NCBI GenBank assembly: GCA_037176905.1
Contig: JBBBWG010030198.1
Location: 37,205-101,204, forward strand
Direction of reading: 5' to 3'
From: Azolla pinnata
Lineage: Eukaryota > Streptophyta > Polypodiopsida > Salviniales > Salviniaceae
DNA length: 64,000 bases
The position numbers were made by a program, and so were the translations under genes. Below are positions 12,701-22,509 of this stretch, piece after piece. The notes beneath the pieces are model-generated. The model searched no databases. It saw only the letters and a program-made list of their open reading frames with translations, and was not told the DNA's origin. The first letter of the stretch is position 1. Each line of letters begins with the position of its first letter.

Positions 12701-13875
12701 CTCCCAACAACTGCTGTAGACCTGAAGAGAAAAGATATACAACGGGAATTAGGGAAATAAATCCAATATATATTTGCATTTTTCCTACTGAATCCAATAA
12801 ACTTGTGTTATTTTCTCATATATTTCTATCCCCACCATGTGAACAAATACAGATAAATAATAGCAATCGACCAGAAAGCATCATTAAAGTTTGATAGAGA
12901 TCAAGTGCATCAATTTCAGACCTTTTCGGCCAGCTCAAAACTGATCTTCCCCATCTCTAGGGCAGAGAAAACATCTGACTTGATACGATCTATATCTTTC
13001 TCCAATGAAATGGCCTGTAGCCTGAGGTTTTCTTCCTCAATTCTAAGGCGAGAACTGAGGGCAGAACCAGCCATCTGCAGGGCTTTAGCACGCTGCAAGA
13101 GCATGGAAACATGCTTTATTGTTTCTACAGCAACATCAGCAGAACTGTGACTCCTGGTGCGCTTATTATCGACATCTTCTGGGATTCCTTCGCTTTTCTT
13201 GGCTAACTCCTCATTAGACCTCGGAATTGTGGCCTGACAATCAATGAATTCGACCTTTCCAGAACTCCTTTCCTCCTCAATAGCATCCTCTTCATTTGAA
13301 TTCTGAATCTTGCTCCTTTGATCAACCTCCTGGAAAGGTTTTCCTTCCCTACTTTCATACAGCTTGACATCATCAGAGCTCCGAAATCCCGACAGCTTGC
13401 GAATGTCTTCATTGACGCTGTCAGACTTATCCATAGAATCGGCATCACCAAACATCCATCCTTCCATCCCCTTGCCGGAATCCTCATCGAATCTCCAAAC
13501 TTCAGCCATGCGATCGACATTCTCATTCGCTCTTTTCTTCTCCTTTACATGAACTTCATCGGAGCTCCGAATTGTCTCTACCTTGCCAGCATCTTCGACC
13601 ATACCTTCCGTCTCACCACGAGAAATCTCATCAAAGCCACGACTCCCCGTCTTGAGCTGGGAGGCCCCACCAATCCTCCCTTGTCTTTCCCCGGGGGAAT
13701 CTCCATGGGAGCCGTGATGAGGATCATCACCGGGAGCGCTGCGAGCATCGGCAAAGCCTTGATCAGGGAGTTGGCGATCAAAATCTCCATGGACCGCGTG
13801 GTTTGCGATCCGCGGCTTCAACACAGGGCCAAGCTTGGGATGGCCAAGGCCGAGTGGACCATCGTTCACGTCCAT
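9718..13875 (-). CDS. TMEM120: TMEM120/TMPIT-family membrane protein with a long acidic N-terminal extension
   Basis: Coding exons on the minus strand: 13875-12922, 12269-12191, 12048-11954, 11050-10946, 10869-10790, 10667-10574, 10484-10377, 10196-10110, 10003-9938, 9852-9718; 600 residues. Residues from about 250 are a normal TMPIT-like protein: a coiled coil (ending ELAEK|LEEEIGRAHWML), then FLRLFLGPVNVKAL, FKVKEEYNAYRDRTAVLFL, a tryptophan-rich helix (LWLLKYWVWNDCLP), RENILRINGSHIRPWWIYHH, YQRQRLYTRIALGK and a C-terminal helix with LFLVMAFGNFVNTMDTLL, about six membrane segments in all. Animal members (TMEM120A/TACAN) sit in the ER and nuclear envelope, bind coenzyme A and affect fat storage; the plant role is unclear. 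The family is usually 340-370 residues. The extra ~240 residues in exon 1 are acidic and repetitive (see findings). Translation might instead begin inside exon 1, but no methionine lies close to the coiled coil. Confidence 0.9.
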
Positions 13876-13985
13876 GCGGTAGAAGGGACCATACGGGGGA
13901 GGGGGAATATGGCGATTAGGGTTTCGAGGACATGCCTACTGCCGCTTCCATCGCCGTCTTCTTCATCTTCTCAGCGATGGAGGAG

Positions 13986-14091
13986 ATTATTATTATTATT
14001 AATTATTTTTATTTTTATTTTTATTATTATTATTTTATTATTATTATTATTTTATTATGATTATTATTATTATTTTGTTATTATTATTATG
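13986..14091. repeat. (TTA/ATT)n microsatellite
   Basis: Interrupted TTA/ATT trinucleotide run, starting about 110 bases upstream of the TMEM120 ATG, so probably in its promoter or leader. Confidence 0.95.
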
Positions 14092-14229
14092 TTAGTATTT
14101 GTTCTCCTCTTCAGTCATTCATCTTTCATTTTCCATTTGTGCTTAAAACATTTCTGTTCCTAATGTCTCTGAAATTTCCTGCTCATTTGGCCCCACCAAG
14201 CTTGTTGGTTCTGTTCTTGAGGAGAGTTT

Positions 14230-14396
14230 TTTTAGGGTTAGGGTTAGGGTTAGGGTTAGGGTTAGTGTGAGGGTTAGGGATAGGGTTAGGTAATGGGTCA
14301 AGATTAGGTTTAGGGTTAGGTTATGGGTCAGGATTAAGATCAGGAGGATAGGGTTAGGTTATGGGTCAAGATTAGGTTTAGGGTTAGGTTTATGAT
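14230..14396. repeat. Short interstitial telomere-like array, mostly TTAGGG
   Basis: Starts with consecutive TTAGGG hexamers and decays rightward into variants with GGTTAGGTTATGGGTCA blocks, repeated about three times. The unit is mainly six bases, not the usual seven-base plant TTTAGGG. It lies about 350 bases upstream of TMEM120. Confidence 0.85.
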
Positions 14397-14947
14397 GACT
14401 TACTGCTTATACGTTTTCTTCCATTAATCGCCCACAGATCACCCCATTCGCGCTGATCAGATGCAAATCACAAAACCTCGGTATGGACTCATTAGATGCT
14501 TATCGATTCTAATCATTCGACCGTTGATCAGAGTCTAAGTACTCTCTCCGTCTCACAAAACTTTAACACGTGATTTCGATTGCCCAAGGGTATTATTAAC
14601 TGAGCTTCAACATGCGATGGAGCGAGCGAGCTCCCACAGAATCCAAACCATCAAACACCACGAGCGCATCCAGAAAGACCATACAGTTGTGCCATAGTCC
14701 TGGATCTTTTAGGGTAACAAAGGCATTCATCTCGATGCGCTGAATGAAGCAGATGTGGATTCAGATGTGCAAACCCGCTACCGTGATGAGTCGGTGTTTG
14801 AACTTGTTGCACATGCAATCCCAGTGGATTGAGCAACTAGCCATGTGCAGATCTAATGCCATCATTCCTTATGGACAATGGTAATATTTGTGTCCATCGC
14901 CATAGCTACATGTTGGGCAATCCGCGAAGCTGACTGATGCTCGCGCA

Positions 14948-15455
14948 GAGAACCATTTTCGGTCGAGTTTGGCATAAGCCTTAGTAACAGAGAACCATTC
15001 TCGATCAACGTTGACATGAGCATCCGTCGCAAAGAACCATTTTCAATCAAATTTTCGCATGAGCAAGTTCGGTGAGAGAGCCCCATTTTCGATCAAAGTT
15101 GGCATGAGCATCAGTAAGAGAGAACCACTTTCGATCAAAGTTGTGGCATGAGCATTAGCCACAAAGAACCATTTTCCATCAAGTTGGCATGATGAGCACC
15201 AATCATAGAGAACCATTTCTGATCAAGCTGGCAATGAGCATCAATCACAGAGAACCAATTTCGATCAAGTTGCTATGATGAGCATCAGTCGGGGAACCAT
15301 TTTCAATGAAGATGGCAATGAGCATCAGTCACAGAGAACGAATTTCAGGTCAAGTTTTGCAATGAGCATCAGTCACAGAGAACGAATTTCAAGTCCAGTT
15401 TTGCAATGAGCATCAGTCACAGTGAACCATTTTCCATCAAGTTGGCATGAAGCAC
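14948..15455. repeat. Minisatellite, about 12 copies of a ~43-bp unit
   Basis: Each unit begins near GAGAACCATTTTCGATCAAG, continues TTGGCATGAGCATCAGTCAC, and then restarts. Copies vary by point changes and 1-3-base indels; the right-hand copies (15257-15420) are more alike than the left ones. It ends about 150 bases from the stop of the PPR gene, in that gene's 3' flank. Confidence 0.95.
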
Positions 15456-15601
15456 ACATTCCTGCAAGGCTTCCTTTCAGTTACCGATTCCGATAAAAGA
15501 GGCTGCGGGGAATGCACTAACCATGCACTTCCACTTTGTAAAACCAGGAAACATCAGAAAACAGCGTGGAATCAGGATCCACCCACCTGCATGTGCAAGC
15601 C

Positions 15602-17416
15602 TTATTGAACAATGTTCCTCAACCGCATGGCATTGATTCTTTCCGCGTCATCTAACATGCCTGCCACTGTATAGATGTTGCTCATACAGGCATAAGCCGC
15701 ATCGTTCGCGGCATCGAGCTGTATAGCTTGTTCGAAAGCCAGCTTTCCGAGGCTTACATTCCCCCATTTCTGGCACATACCAAGGAGAGCACCCCAAAGG
15801 GGAGGATAATCGGACATACAGGGAATCTCCGTGATCATGGCCACAGCCTTATCGAAGTGACCTGCACGACCGAAAAGATCGACCATACATGCGTGGTGCT
15901 CTAGATCAGGGACAACACCATAGCTTGTGGCCATGGCTGTGAACAGCATCTCTCCTTCATCCACTAGCCCAGAGTGACTACAAGCTTGCAACAGAGAGCG
16001 GAACGTGACAGTATTGGGGGATATGCATTCCATCTCCATCGCTTCGAAACACCTCAGAGCCTTCTCCCCTTCTCCTTGTTGTGCAAATCCAGCAATCAAT
16101 GAAGACCAAGCAACCACATCCCGCGCACAGAGGCTTCCCAGCACTCTCCGAGCTCTCCTCAATGCGCCACATTTAGCATACATATCGACCAAAGCCGTAC
16201 CGAGCACCACATTGCTTTCGAGCGCTTGGCTGCGGAGAATCTCATCATGGATGGCTTCTCCTGCAGAAATCGCTCCGCAACTGCCAGACGCTTTCAAGAT
16301 ACAAGAGAACGTGACGGCATTTGGGCGGAGCCCCTCGTGCTTCATTTCATCGAAGCATTCCATTGCTTCTTCAGCTTGCCCGTGATCGGCGTACCCTGCG
16401 ATGAGCGCATTCCACGAGATCACATCACGCGTACGGATCCGGCTCAGCACTTTGCGAGCGCTCGTCAGCTGACCACATTTCGCATACAGATCCACCAGCG
16501 CAGTGCCAAGCACAGCATTGCTTTCGAGAAAGCCGTTGCTGATAACCTTGTCATGGATTTCTTCCCCTTTGCAAAGCTCCCCGGCATTAGCACAGGCCGT
16601 CAGCGCGCAGGAGAATGTATATGGATCAAGAGAAACGCCCCCGGTTTCCATCCGATCGAACCACCTCAACGCTTGCAGGCCGTGCCCTTGCTGAACATGT
16701 CCTGCCATTACCACATTCCAAGAGACCACATTCCGAGTCGGAAGCTCGTCAAATGCTCGAATGGCCCTCGGAAGGTCGCCACATTTGGCATACATGCCAA
16801 CAAGCGCATTCCCAAGCATCACATCCTTGCCCCACAATCCTGCATTCAGAACCTCGCCATGGATGACCTCTCCATGAGGGAGGGATCCGGCCATAGCACA
16901 CGCGTTCAAGACGCATGTGAAAGTGACAGCATCTGGGGCAACTCCGGCTTTCCGCATCTCCTGGAAGCAATCTATGGCAGCATGAGCTTCGCCGCATCGG
17001 ACGCATCCTGACAAGAGAGCATTCCAAGCGGCAGCGGTCTTCAGGGGGAGGTCATGGAGCACCTTCCGAGCATTGGGGAGATCGCCACAATTGGCGTACA
17101 TGCATACCAAGCTACTCCCGAGATGGGTGCTTCTGGGGAGGAGGCCGCGCTGCTGGATATGAGAATGCACCTCGATTCCGGCACGGAGGTTCTTCTGCTT
17201 GGCACAAGCCTTGAGGATGGAGAGGATCTCTGCAATCTCTTCATGGGTCTTGCCCATTCTGCAGGAAGCAGCACATGGTCCATGGATGCAGAGCAGAGCA
17301 TTTCCAAAACTTCTCTGACTCACAGTCTCTTCTTCTTCTTCTTCTTCTTCTTCGTCTTCCTTTTTGTTGTTAGATTGGTTTCTCTCAAATGCCAAGTTTT
17401 GATTCCAGAGTTGCAT
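15602..17416 (-). CDS. PLS-class pentatricopeptide repeat protein, fern-like, no DYW domain
   Basis: A single uninterrupted frame of 604 residues. After a low-complexity N-terminus with a poly-Glu run (from a GAA microsatellite at 17325-17359) come tandem P/L/S-type PPR motifs from about residue 60 to 500. Recurring signatures are LVGMYAKCGDL, VVSWNVVMAGHVQQG, AVTFSCILKASGSCG and LGTALVDMYAKCG. The end has E-domain-like helices (PPLWGALLGMCQKWGNV, AAYACMSNIYTVAGM) and stops at NAMRLRNIVQ, before any E+ or DYW region. PPR proteins bind single organelle RNAs and guide C-to-U editing, splicing or stabilisation; one lacking DYW would need a deaminase supplied in trans. A later start at MGKTHEEI (about residue 54) is possible. 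The wording of the repeats is typical of fern PPRs, by recall. Organelle targeting is presumed for the family. Confidence 0.9.
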   Translation of the reverse strand: MQLWNQNLAFERNQSNNKKEDEEEEEEEEETVSQRSFGNALLCIHGPCAASCRMGKTHEEIAEILSILKACAKQKNLRAGIEVHSHIQQRGLLPRSTHLGSSLVCMYANCGDLPNARKVLHDLPLKTAAAWNALLSGCVRCGEAHAAIDCFQEMRKAGVAPDAVTFTCVLNACAMAGSLPHGEVIHGEVLNAGLWGKDVMLGNALVGMYAKCGDLPRAIRAFDELPTRNVVSWNVVMAGHVQQGHGLQALRWFDRMETGGVSLDPYTFSCALTACANAGELCKGEEIHDKVISNGFLESNAVLGTALVDLYAKCGQLTSARKVLSRIRTRDVISWNALIAGYADHGQAEEAMECFDEMKHEGLRPNAVTFSCILKASGSCGAISAGEAIHDEILRSQALESNVVLGTALVDMYAKCGALRRARRVLGSLCARDVVAWSSLIAGFAQQGEGEKALRCFEAMEMECISPNTVTFRSLLQACSHSGLVDEGEMLFTAMATSYGVVPDLEHHACMVDLFGRAGHFDKAVAMITEIPCMSDYPPLWGALLGMCQKWGNVSLGKLAFEQAIQLDAANDAAYACMSNIYTVAGMLDDAERINAMRLRNIVQ

Positions 17417-18890
17417 TTGATTCCAGACTTCACTCTCCCGATGAATCCAGATCTCGGTTCGGAAGCGAATTCCGAGAGAGCCCGAAAACTTGGATGAAAG
17501 AATGTTATTCGACTTACGTAGGGAACGTTCTTAAAGAAATGATTGAGATTTGACAAGGTTATGGATCGGGTTTTGTGATGAGTTCCTTGATGGTTTGGCC
17601 TTTGCTAATCGATCCCGAGATATGAAGCTCAGACTGAAGTAGTAGGTAGAGCAAGGGCAATTGAATGCTGAGATCTATGTTAGATTCATCACCACTTAGT
17701 GTCACGGACACACTTGGCTATCATGCATGAGATCTTCACTTGATTGTTGGTATAACTGCCAAAAACAATCTAGCCATTCGGATGGTCGTTTCTGCTGTTT
17801 ATATTAGTAGTATTGGCTCAAAAGACTCTTGTAACTAGTTCAATCTGAAGTGCCCTCATTTCGAAATAATTGCTTTATACAAACTCAAATCACACAAGAC
17901 ACACCGTACATCTTCTTCCCAATTTGCTGGCCAAGTTAGTTCATCGTGCCAATCAAAACCTCGAGCGTTTATGATTGTATTAAAGTGGAGCACATAACCA
18001 CATCTGATGTAGCTGAAGAGCACCATATGGCTGAATAATCGAGACTAACCCGAATTCAACTCGAAGCCCTTACAATGCCAACTAGAAAGCTATTGCTCTA
18101 GGCAAAGATCATTCAAGTTTGAAACGCATCGAGCTTAGGTGCCGCTTGGTTTAGGGTGTACATCAAATATTAACATCAATCTATCTGCGCACAAACAAGT
18201 TTGGAGCCAAGTTTGTCTGATAATCTTCGCTATGGAGCATCTGCTTCTTCTATAGATTGCTCTTGTGATCTGTTTATTTGACGAATTTGCGTGCTTAAAC
18301 ATTGGCTTCTTCTCCACTTGGCTACAAATTGCAGAGTGCATTCGAAGCAGGTGATTTCAATCCCGAGATTCGGCGAGATCAAAGCAAGAGACTCACAAAG
18401 AAAACTGATTGTCGTTAAGCTTGCATCCTTACTAATGATCTGAGCATCATCCCCATCTAACAGCTTTAAGTTGTCGACAATCCCCATTCAAATTTTCCAA
18501 CTGAATGGTTCACAAAATCGAGTATATATTCTTGAAAACAGGAAGCCGAGAAAGAGAGGCAGGCGCGTATACAACACATGGCGGAGAGAGCATTTGTATG
18601 CTCTTCCTTTTTATATACACAAACAGATCTACAAATTGGCCATGATTCTTGTGCCGAATTCCAACAATGCCGAGTTTGGCAGTGGCAGCGGCAATACACA
18701 ATAGAGACCAGGGTTAGGGTTTTTTTATGTACAACAGTCTGATACAACAAGACAAGCAAATTCACAAGGTTGGTCATATCTACATATATACTATGCCACA
18801 TTCACAATGCACACATGATCAAGAACACAAGAGAAAGCAGAGCTATATCTACAACAGAGAGGGTCTCATTTATGCCACTTCATTTATTTA
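17417..18890. other. Intergenic between PPR and the unknown conserved gene
   Basis: PPR upstream region on the left; 3' flank of the next minus-strand gene on the right. No coding region recognised. A short GGGTTAGGGTTTTTTT stretch lies near 18712-18726. Confidence 0.5.
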
Positions 18891-21722
18891 TCAGGGGGAG
18901 ACTACCTCCATGGGCTTGGTCCTCCTCAGCAGGGATTCGTAAAAGATCGGCCTTGCATGCCATCCGTCCGCCACAGTCAACACCATTATGACATCATCGG
19001 CAATGTCTAGCTCTTGCGACACTCCTACAAAGCAATCTTGGCTACATTAGCTGCAACAAATCGTCGCATTACCAAATGCATTTACACCATTCCATCCATG
19101 CAACCGGCATATGATTGTATCCTTATCATTACTGCTTTGTATGTCCAATCATCGCCTGCATTGGTATGGAGCATCAAAGGTTACATGTCATGTTATCATG
19201 TCCGAGCTCTATTCCTACATGCATGTCAATGGCCAGCGGAGGTCGACCTTAGGATCTGGATTATGGTGACCCACGCACCATATTCAAACTCAAGAGAAAT
19301 CAAATAGAATGCAAAGCTGGTAAGCATCAATCATGCATACCATCATATTCTCGTTGCATGATAAGGGCGCTCTCCCGGGTCTCGCACCAGACATGTAATA
19401 TGCACCGAGAGAAACTGTGGCGCTCCGATACACCATGTCGTGCCACTACCTGTGCTATGCCATCCGCCCATTGATTAGCATTACAACAAGCATGGTCTTA
19501 CTATGAATCTCGAGGGCTAACCTCTGCCCCTTAACTGTTTGCATTTGAAGATTGCTTACCAAACCAAAGAGCTTCTTGTACAAGAGCCTATACGCTGACT
19601 GTGAAGAGAATTCTTTAGGATCAGGATAGGACATTGCCCGAGTGACAGAGACCCCGACTCGTTGGCCGTACAAGGTGCATATGTAGTCCACTTTCTTCCA
19701 ATTGAACTCACAATATTCCACCTCCATCTCGGTGACAATGTCCTTGGCTCCGAATCGCCTCACAAAGTACTCCACAGACAGTGACTACAACCCAATACAC
19801 AGTGTCAATAAGATCGAACGGGTGACAAACCGTGAATTTTGGAACCAGTGCATCCTTACATGATTGTGCAAATTCAAAAGGCTCGAGGATTGACTCCACC
19901 ATCTTCTACTCTACCCCTCAATTGAATGAGAAAGGTGCCAAGTCCTCACAATGTCATACATATATGATGATCAATGATGCCATCTTATGAATAGATGGAT
20001 ACTAGTGGCAAGGCAGACTGCCCGGCCATGACTTCAAGAATCAAGTGAAATAGGCGATTATTGACGAGGGGTTACCTCAGATATTGTGGAAGTGCCACCG
20101 GCATTGCTCTCAGTACGGACCCTCATAGCATCACGCCCAAGATGGAAGTGCAAGAAGGATGAGAAAGCAGTGAATTGGCCGACGAGGATCTGCCGTTTTA
20201 CATCATATTTCGGGAATTGGGCAAGTGCTCTAGCATCGTTCTTGTCCCCAGACTGGTGGTGGTGATGGTGGTGGTCGTTATGGTTGTGGCTATGGCCAGT
20301 GAGGGTGAGTACAAGCAACAAGCTGTCCTTCAGCGGGGATGTCACGATGAAGTCTCTGTTGAGCATGAGCAATACTGGGGCCATAGGCAAAGGTGGTGAT
20401 GGTGCATTACTGGTCTTCAACTTGCCCACACCAGTGCCATAAGTGTTGCAATCAGTAGTACTGGTTGTATCCATGGAATCAACAGCTTTACTGGCTACTT
20501 TGCCCACAGCTTTGTCGGGGTCACCGATGTGGATATCAACATCTCGGTGCAAGTCAAGGTCATGCATGCTCTGTGCAGGTGACGGTGCTTCAGACACCAT
20601 ATCTACTTCCGCTGCCAGGCTGCGAGTAAGAATATCCTTACTACTACATTCGGCTGCTACACTAAGTCCATCGTTATCGACATTACCATTATTACAATTT
20701 ACAACAGGGTTAGCCTGTTCAATCTCATTTACCATATCTACATCTACATCCTTATTCCCATACATCCTCCCTTTCTTTCTCCTCCTCCTCCTCCTCCTCT
20801 TCCTTTTCCTTCTTGCTTTCCTCCTCTCTTGGCTTACCGCACCATGACAATCTCCGACTGGTATCTGTCCGGTGACAAGCCCGTCATGGCAGGAAAGCAT
20901 AGAACAATCCAAAGTGGAATTCTTGTTCCATTCTGCTCTATTGATTTGATTGGCATGATGGTCATTGGCACCCAGACGATGATCAGGCATGACTAGATTG
21001 CTAGGATTGTGACTTGAAATTGATGAATTGTGGATGGAGTCGGCGCAGAAAACAGTGGACGTTGTCGACAGTGATTGAGAATGGATCCATGTTTGGTGAC
21101 GATTAGCCGAATCTGACGAATCTGATGGATGGCTGCGGCAGTTAGGGAAGTTAACGCAGCCATGCTGAGAGGAAGGACCCATGGAGGAGGAAGCCTCATG
21201 TGAAGACATGTCCATCATGCAACAAGCGCAGTCTGTTGAGACCTTGGGAACGTCCTCGTGGTCTATCTCCATAAGGAACGCACCCACAACCACGCCCTTG
21301 AGAGGCCCTGAATCTGAGATTAGGGTTACAGAAGGAGGAGGTTCCAAGGCCCTGTGAATTGGCGGCGGTTTGGGGAGGCTGTCTGGTGCAGGTGGGCGAA
21401 TTGGTGGTGGAATTGGAGGAGGATCGTTGGGAATTTGCGGTCCCGCTGGTTCTGTAGTCGAGGTTCGTGCAGGAAGAAGAGAAGTCCATAGCGAGGCAGA
21501 GGGGCAGAGGGAAGAGGGAGGGCAAGGCGCAGAGAACCGATGATGATGATGATGATGATGACGACGAGGGTGACGATGATGAAGAAGAAAAGGGCGTGTT
21601 TCTTCTTCTTCTTCTTCTTCTTCTTCTTCTCCGCTTTTTCTTTGTAATTTGGTAGGAGAAAAATGAAGAGGCAAAACCAAAAAGGAAGAAGAAACTGGTA
21701 ATCTGCTTTGCTTGGGCCACAA
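18891..21722 (-). CDS. Conserved plant protein of unknown function (UCP012943-like) with a long low-complexity N-terminus
   Basis: Coding exons on the minus strand: 21722-20076, 19784-19560, 19449-19341, 19024-18891; phases agree, 704 residues. The C-terminal ~200 residues look strongly conserved in kind: RQILVGQFTAFSSFL, SLSVEYFVRRFGAKDIVTEM, NWKKVDYICTLYGQRVGVSV, TRAMSYPDPKEF, RLLYKKLFGLVVARHGVSER, HVWCETRESALIM. I recall such a domain in plant proteins listed as 'uncharacterised conserved protein UCP012943' (At4g25170 type); the name is from memory and unsure. Angiosperm relatives are, as I recall, about half this length. Exon 1 adds poly-Glu, poly-His, proline-rich and Arg/Lys-rich (RRKRKRRRRRRRKK, nuclear-signal-like) tracts. 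Translation might start later, at MEIDHEDV (about residue 153). No function can be assigned. Confidence 0.75.
21541..21632. repeat. (GAT)n and (TCT)n microsatellites inside exon 1
   Basis: GAT repeats at about 21541-21563 and TCT repeats at about 21600-21632. On the minus strand they encode the poly-His and poly-Glu runs of the gene at 18891-21722 if translation starts at 21722. Confidence 0.95.
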
Positions 21723-21811
21723 GGCTCATCACCATATTTACTACATTAACGGTTTCTGGCGGTTGGGCCACAGAATCCACAGGAATATGTCCATACATAT
21801 ACTCTTCTGCC

Positions 21812-22509
21812 CACATCTTTTGCTTCTGCTTTCAGCTTCTTGTACATGTGCCCAAAACAACAGGCTGGACAAATGATCTTGCGCCCATGTCCATCTATTT
21901 GACCACAGCAAATGACCTGAACCATTTGATCCCACATCGGCGATAGTAGCTTTACGCATCCCAGGGCAGAATTCCATGTATAGTCTTTCCTTCCACATCG
22001 TTTGCTTTGGCTTCCAGCTTCTTGACGTGTGCCAAAACAACAGGCTGGACAAATGATCTTGTGCCCATGTCCGTCTATTTGACCACTGCAAATGACCTGA
22101 ACCATTTGATCCCACACCGGCAATCGTAGCTTTACGCATCCCAGGGCAGAATTCCATGTATAGTCTTCCTTCCACATCGTTTGCTTTTGCTTCCAGCTTC
22201 TTGTACATGTGCAAAAACAACAGGCTGGACAAATGATCGTGTGCCCATGTGCATCTATTTGACCACTGCAAATGACCTGAACCATTTGACCCACAACGGC
22301 AATTGTAGCTTTACGCATCCCAGGGCAGAATTCCATGTACAGTCTTCCTTCCACATCTTTTGCTTTTGCTTCCAGCTTCTTGTACATGTGCCAAAACGAC
22401 AGGCTGGACCAATGATCTTGTGCCCATGTCCATCTATTTGACCACTGGAAATGACCTAACCATTTGACCAGACATCGGCAATTGTAGCTTTACGCATCCC
22501 AGGGCAGAA
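21812..22509. repeat. Tandem array, four copies of a ~180-bp unit, open in minus-strand frames
   Basis: Unit boundaries (at ACATC(T/G)TTTGCTT) fall at about 21812, 21995, 22174 and 22353; the last copy is cut short at 22509. Copies are very similar. Two overlapping minus-strand frames stay open through most of the array (22387-21746 and 22271-21741). One repeats 'IICPACCFG...' followed by 'KKLEAKAKDVEGRLYMEFCPG' pieces in the neighbouring frame. It lies just upstream of the gene at 18891-21722. I cannot link it to a known protein or repeat family. Confidence 0.9.

Noticed and set aside
12615-12797. Open minus-strand frame inside TMEM120 intron 1 with an acceptor-like CAG (LQQLLGAFHVLNNP)
   Set aside because: The best acceptor gives the wrong phase and an early stop; joining exon 1 directly to 12269 gives ELAEK|LEEEIGRA, as the family expects.
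19708-19902. Open minus-strand frame MVESILEPFEFAQS in the first intron of the UCP012943-like gene
   Set aside because: It runs into the acceptor of the next exon in a different frame and has no usable donor; exon 1 joins 19784 in phase without it.
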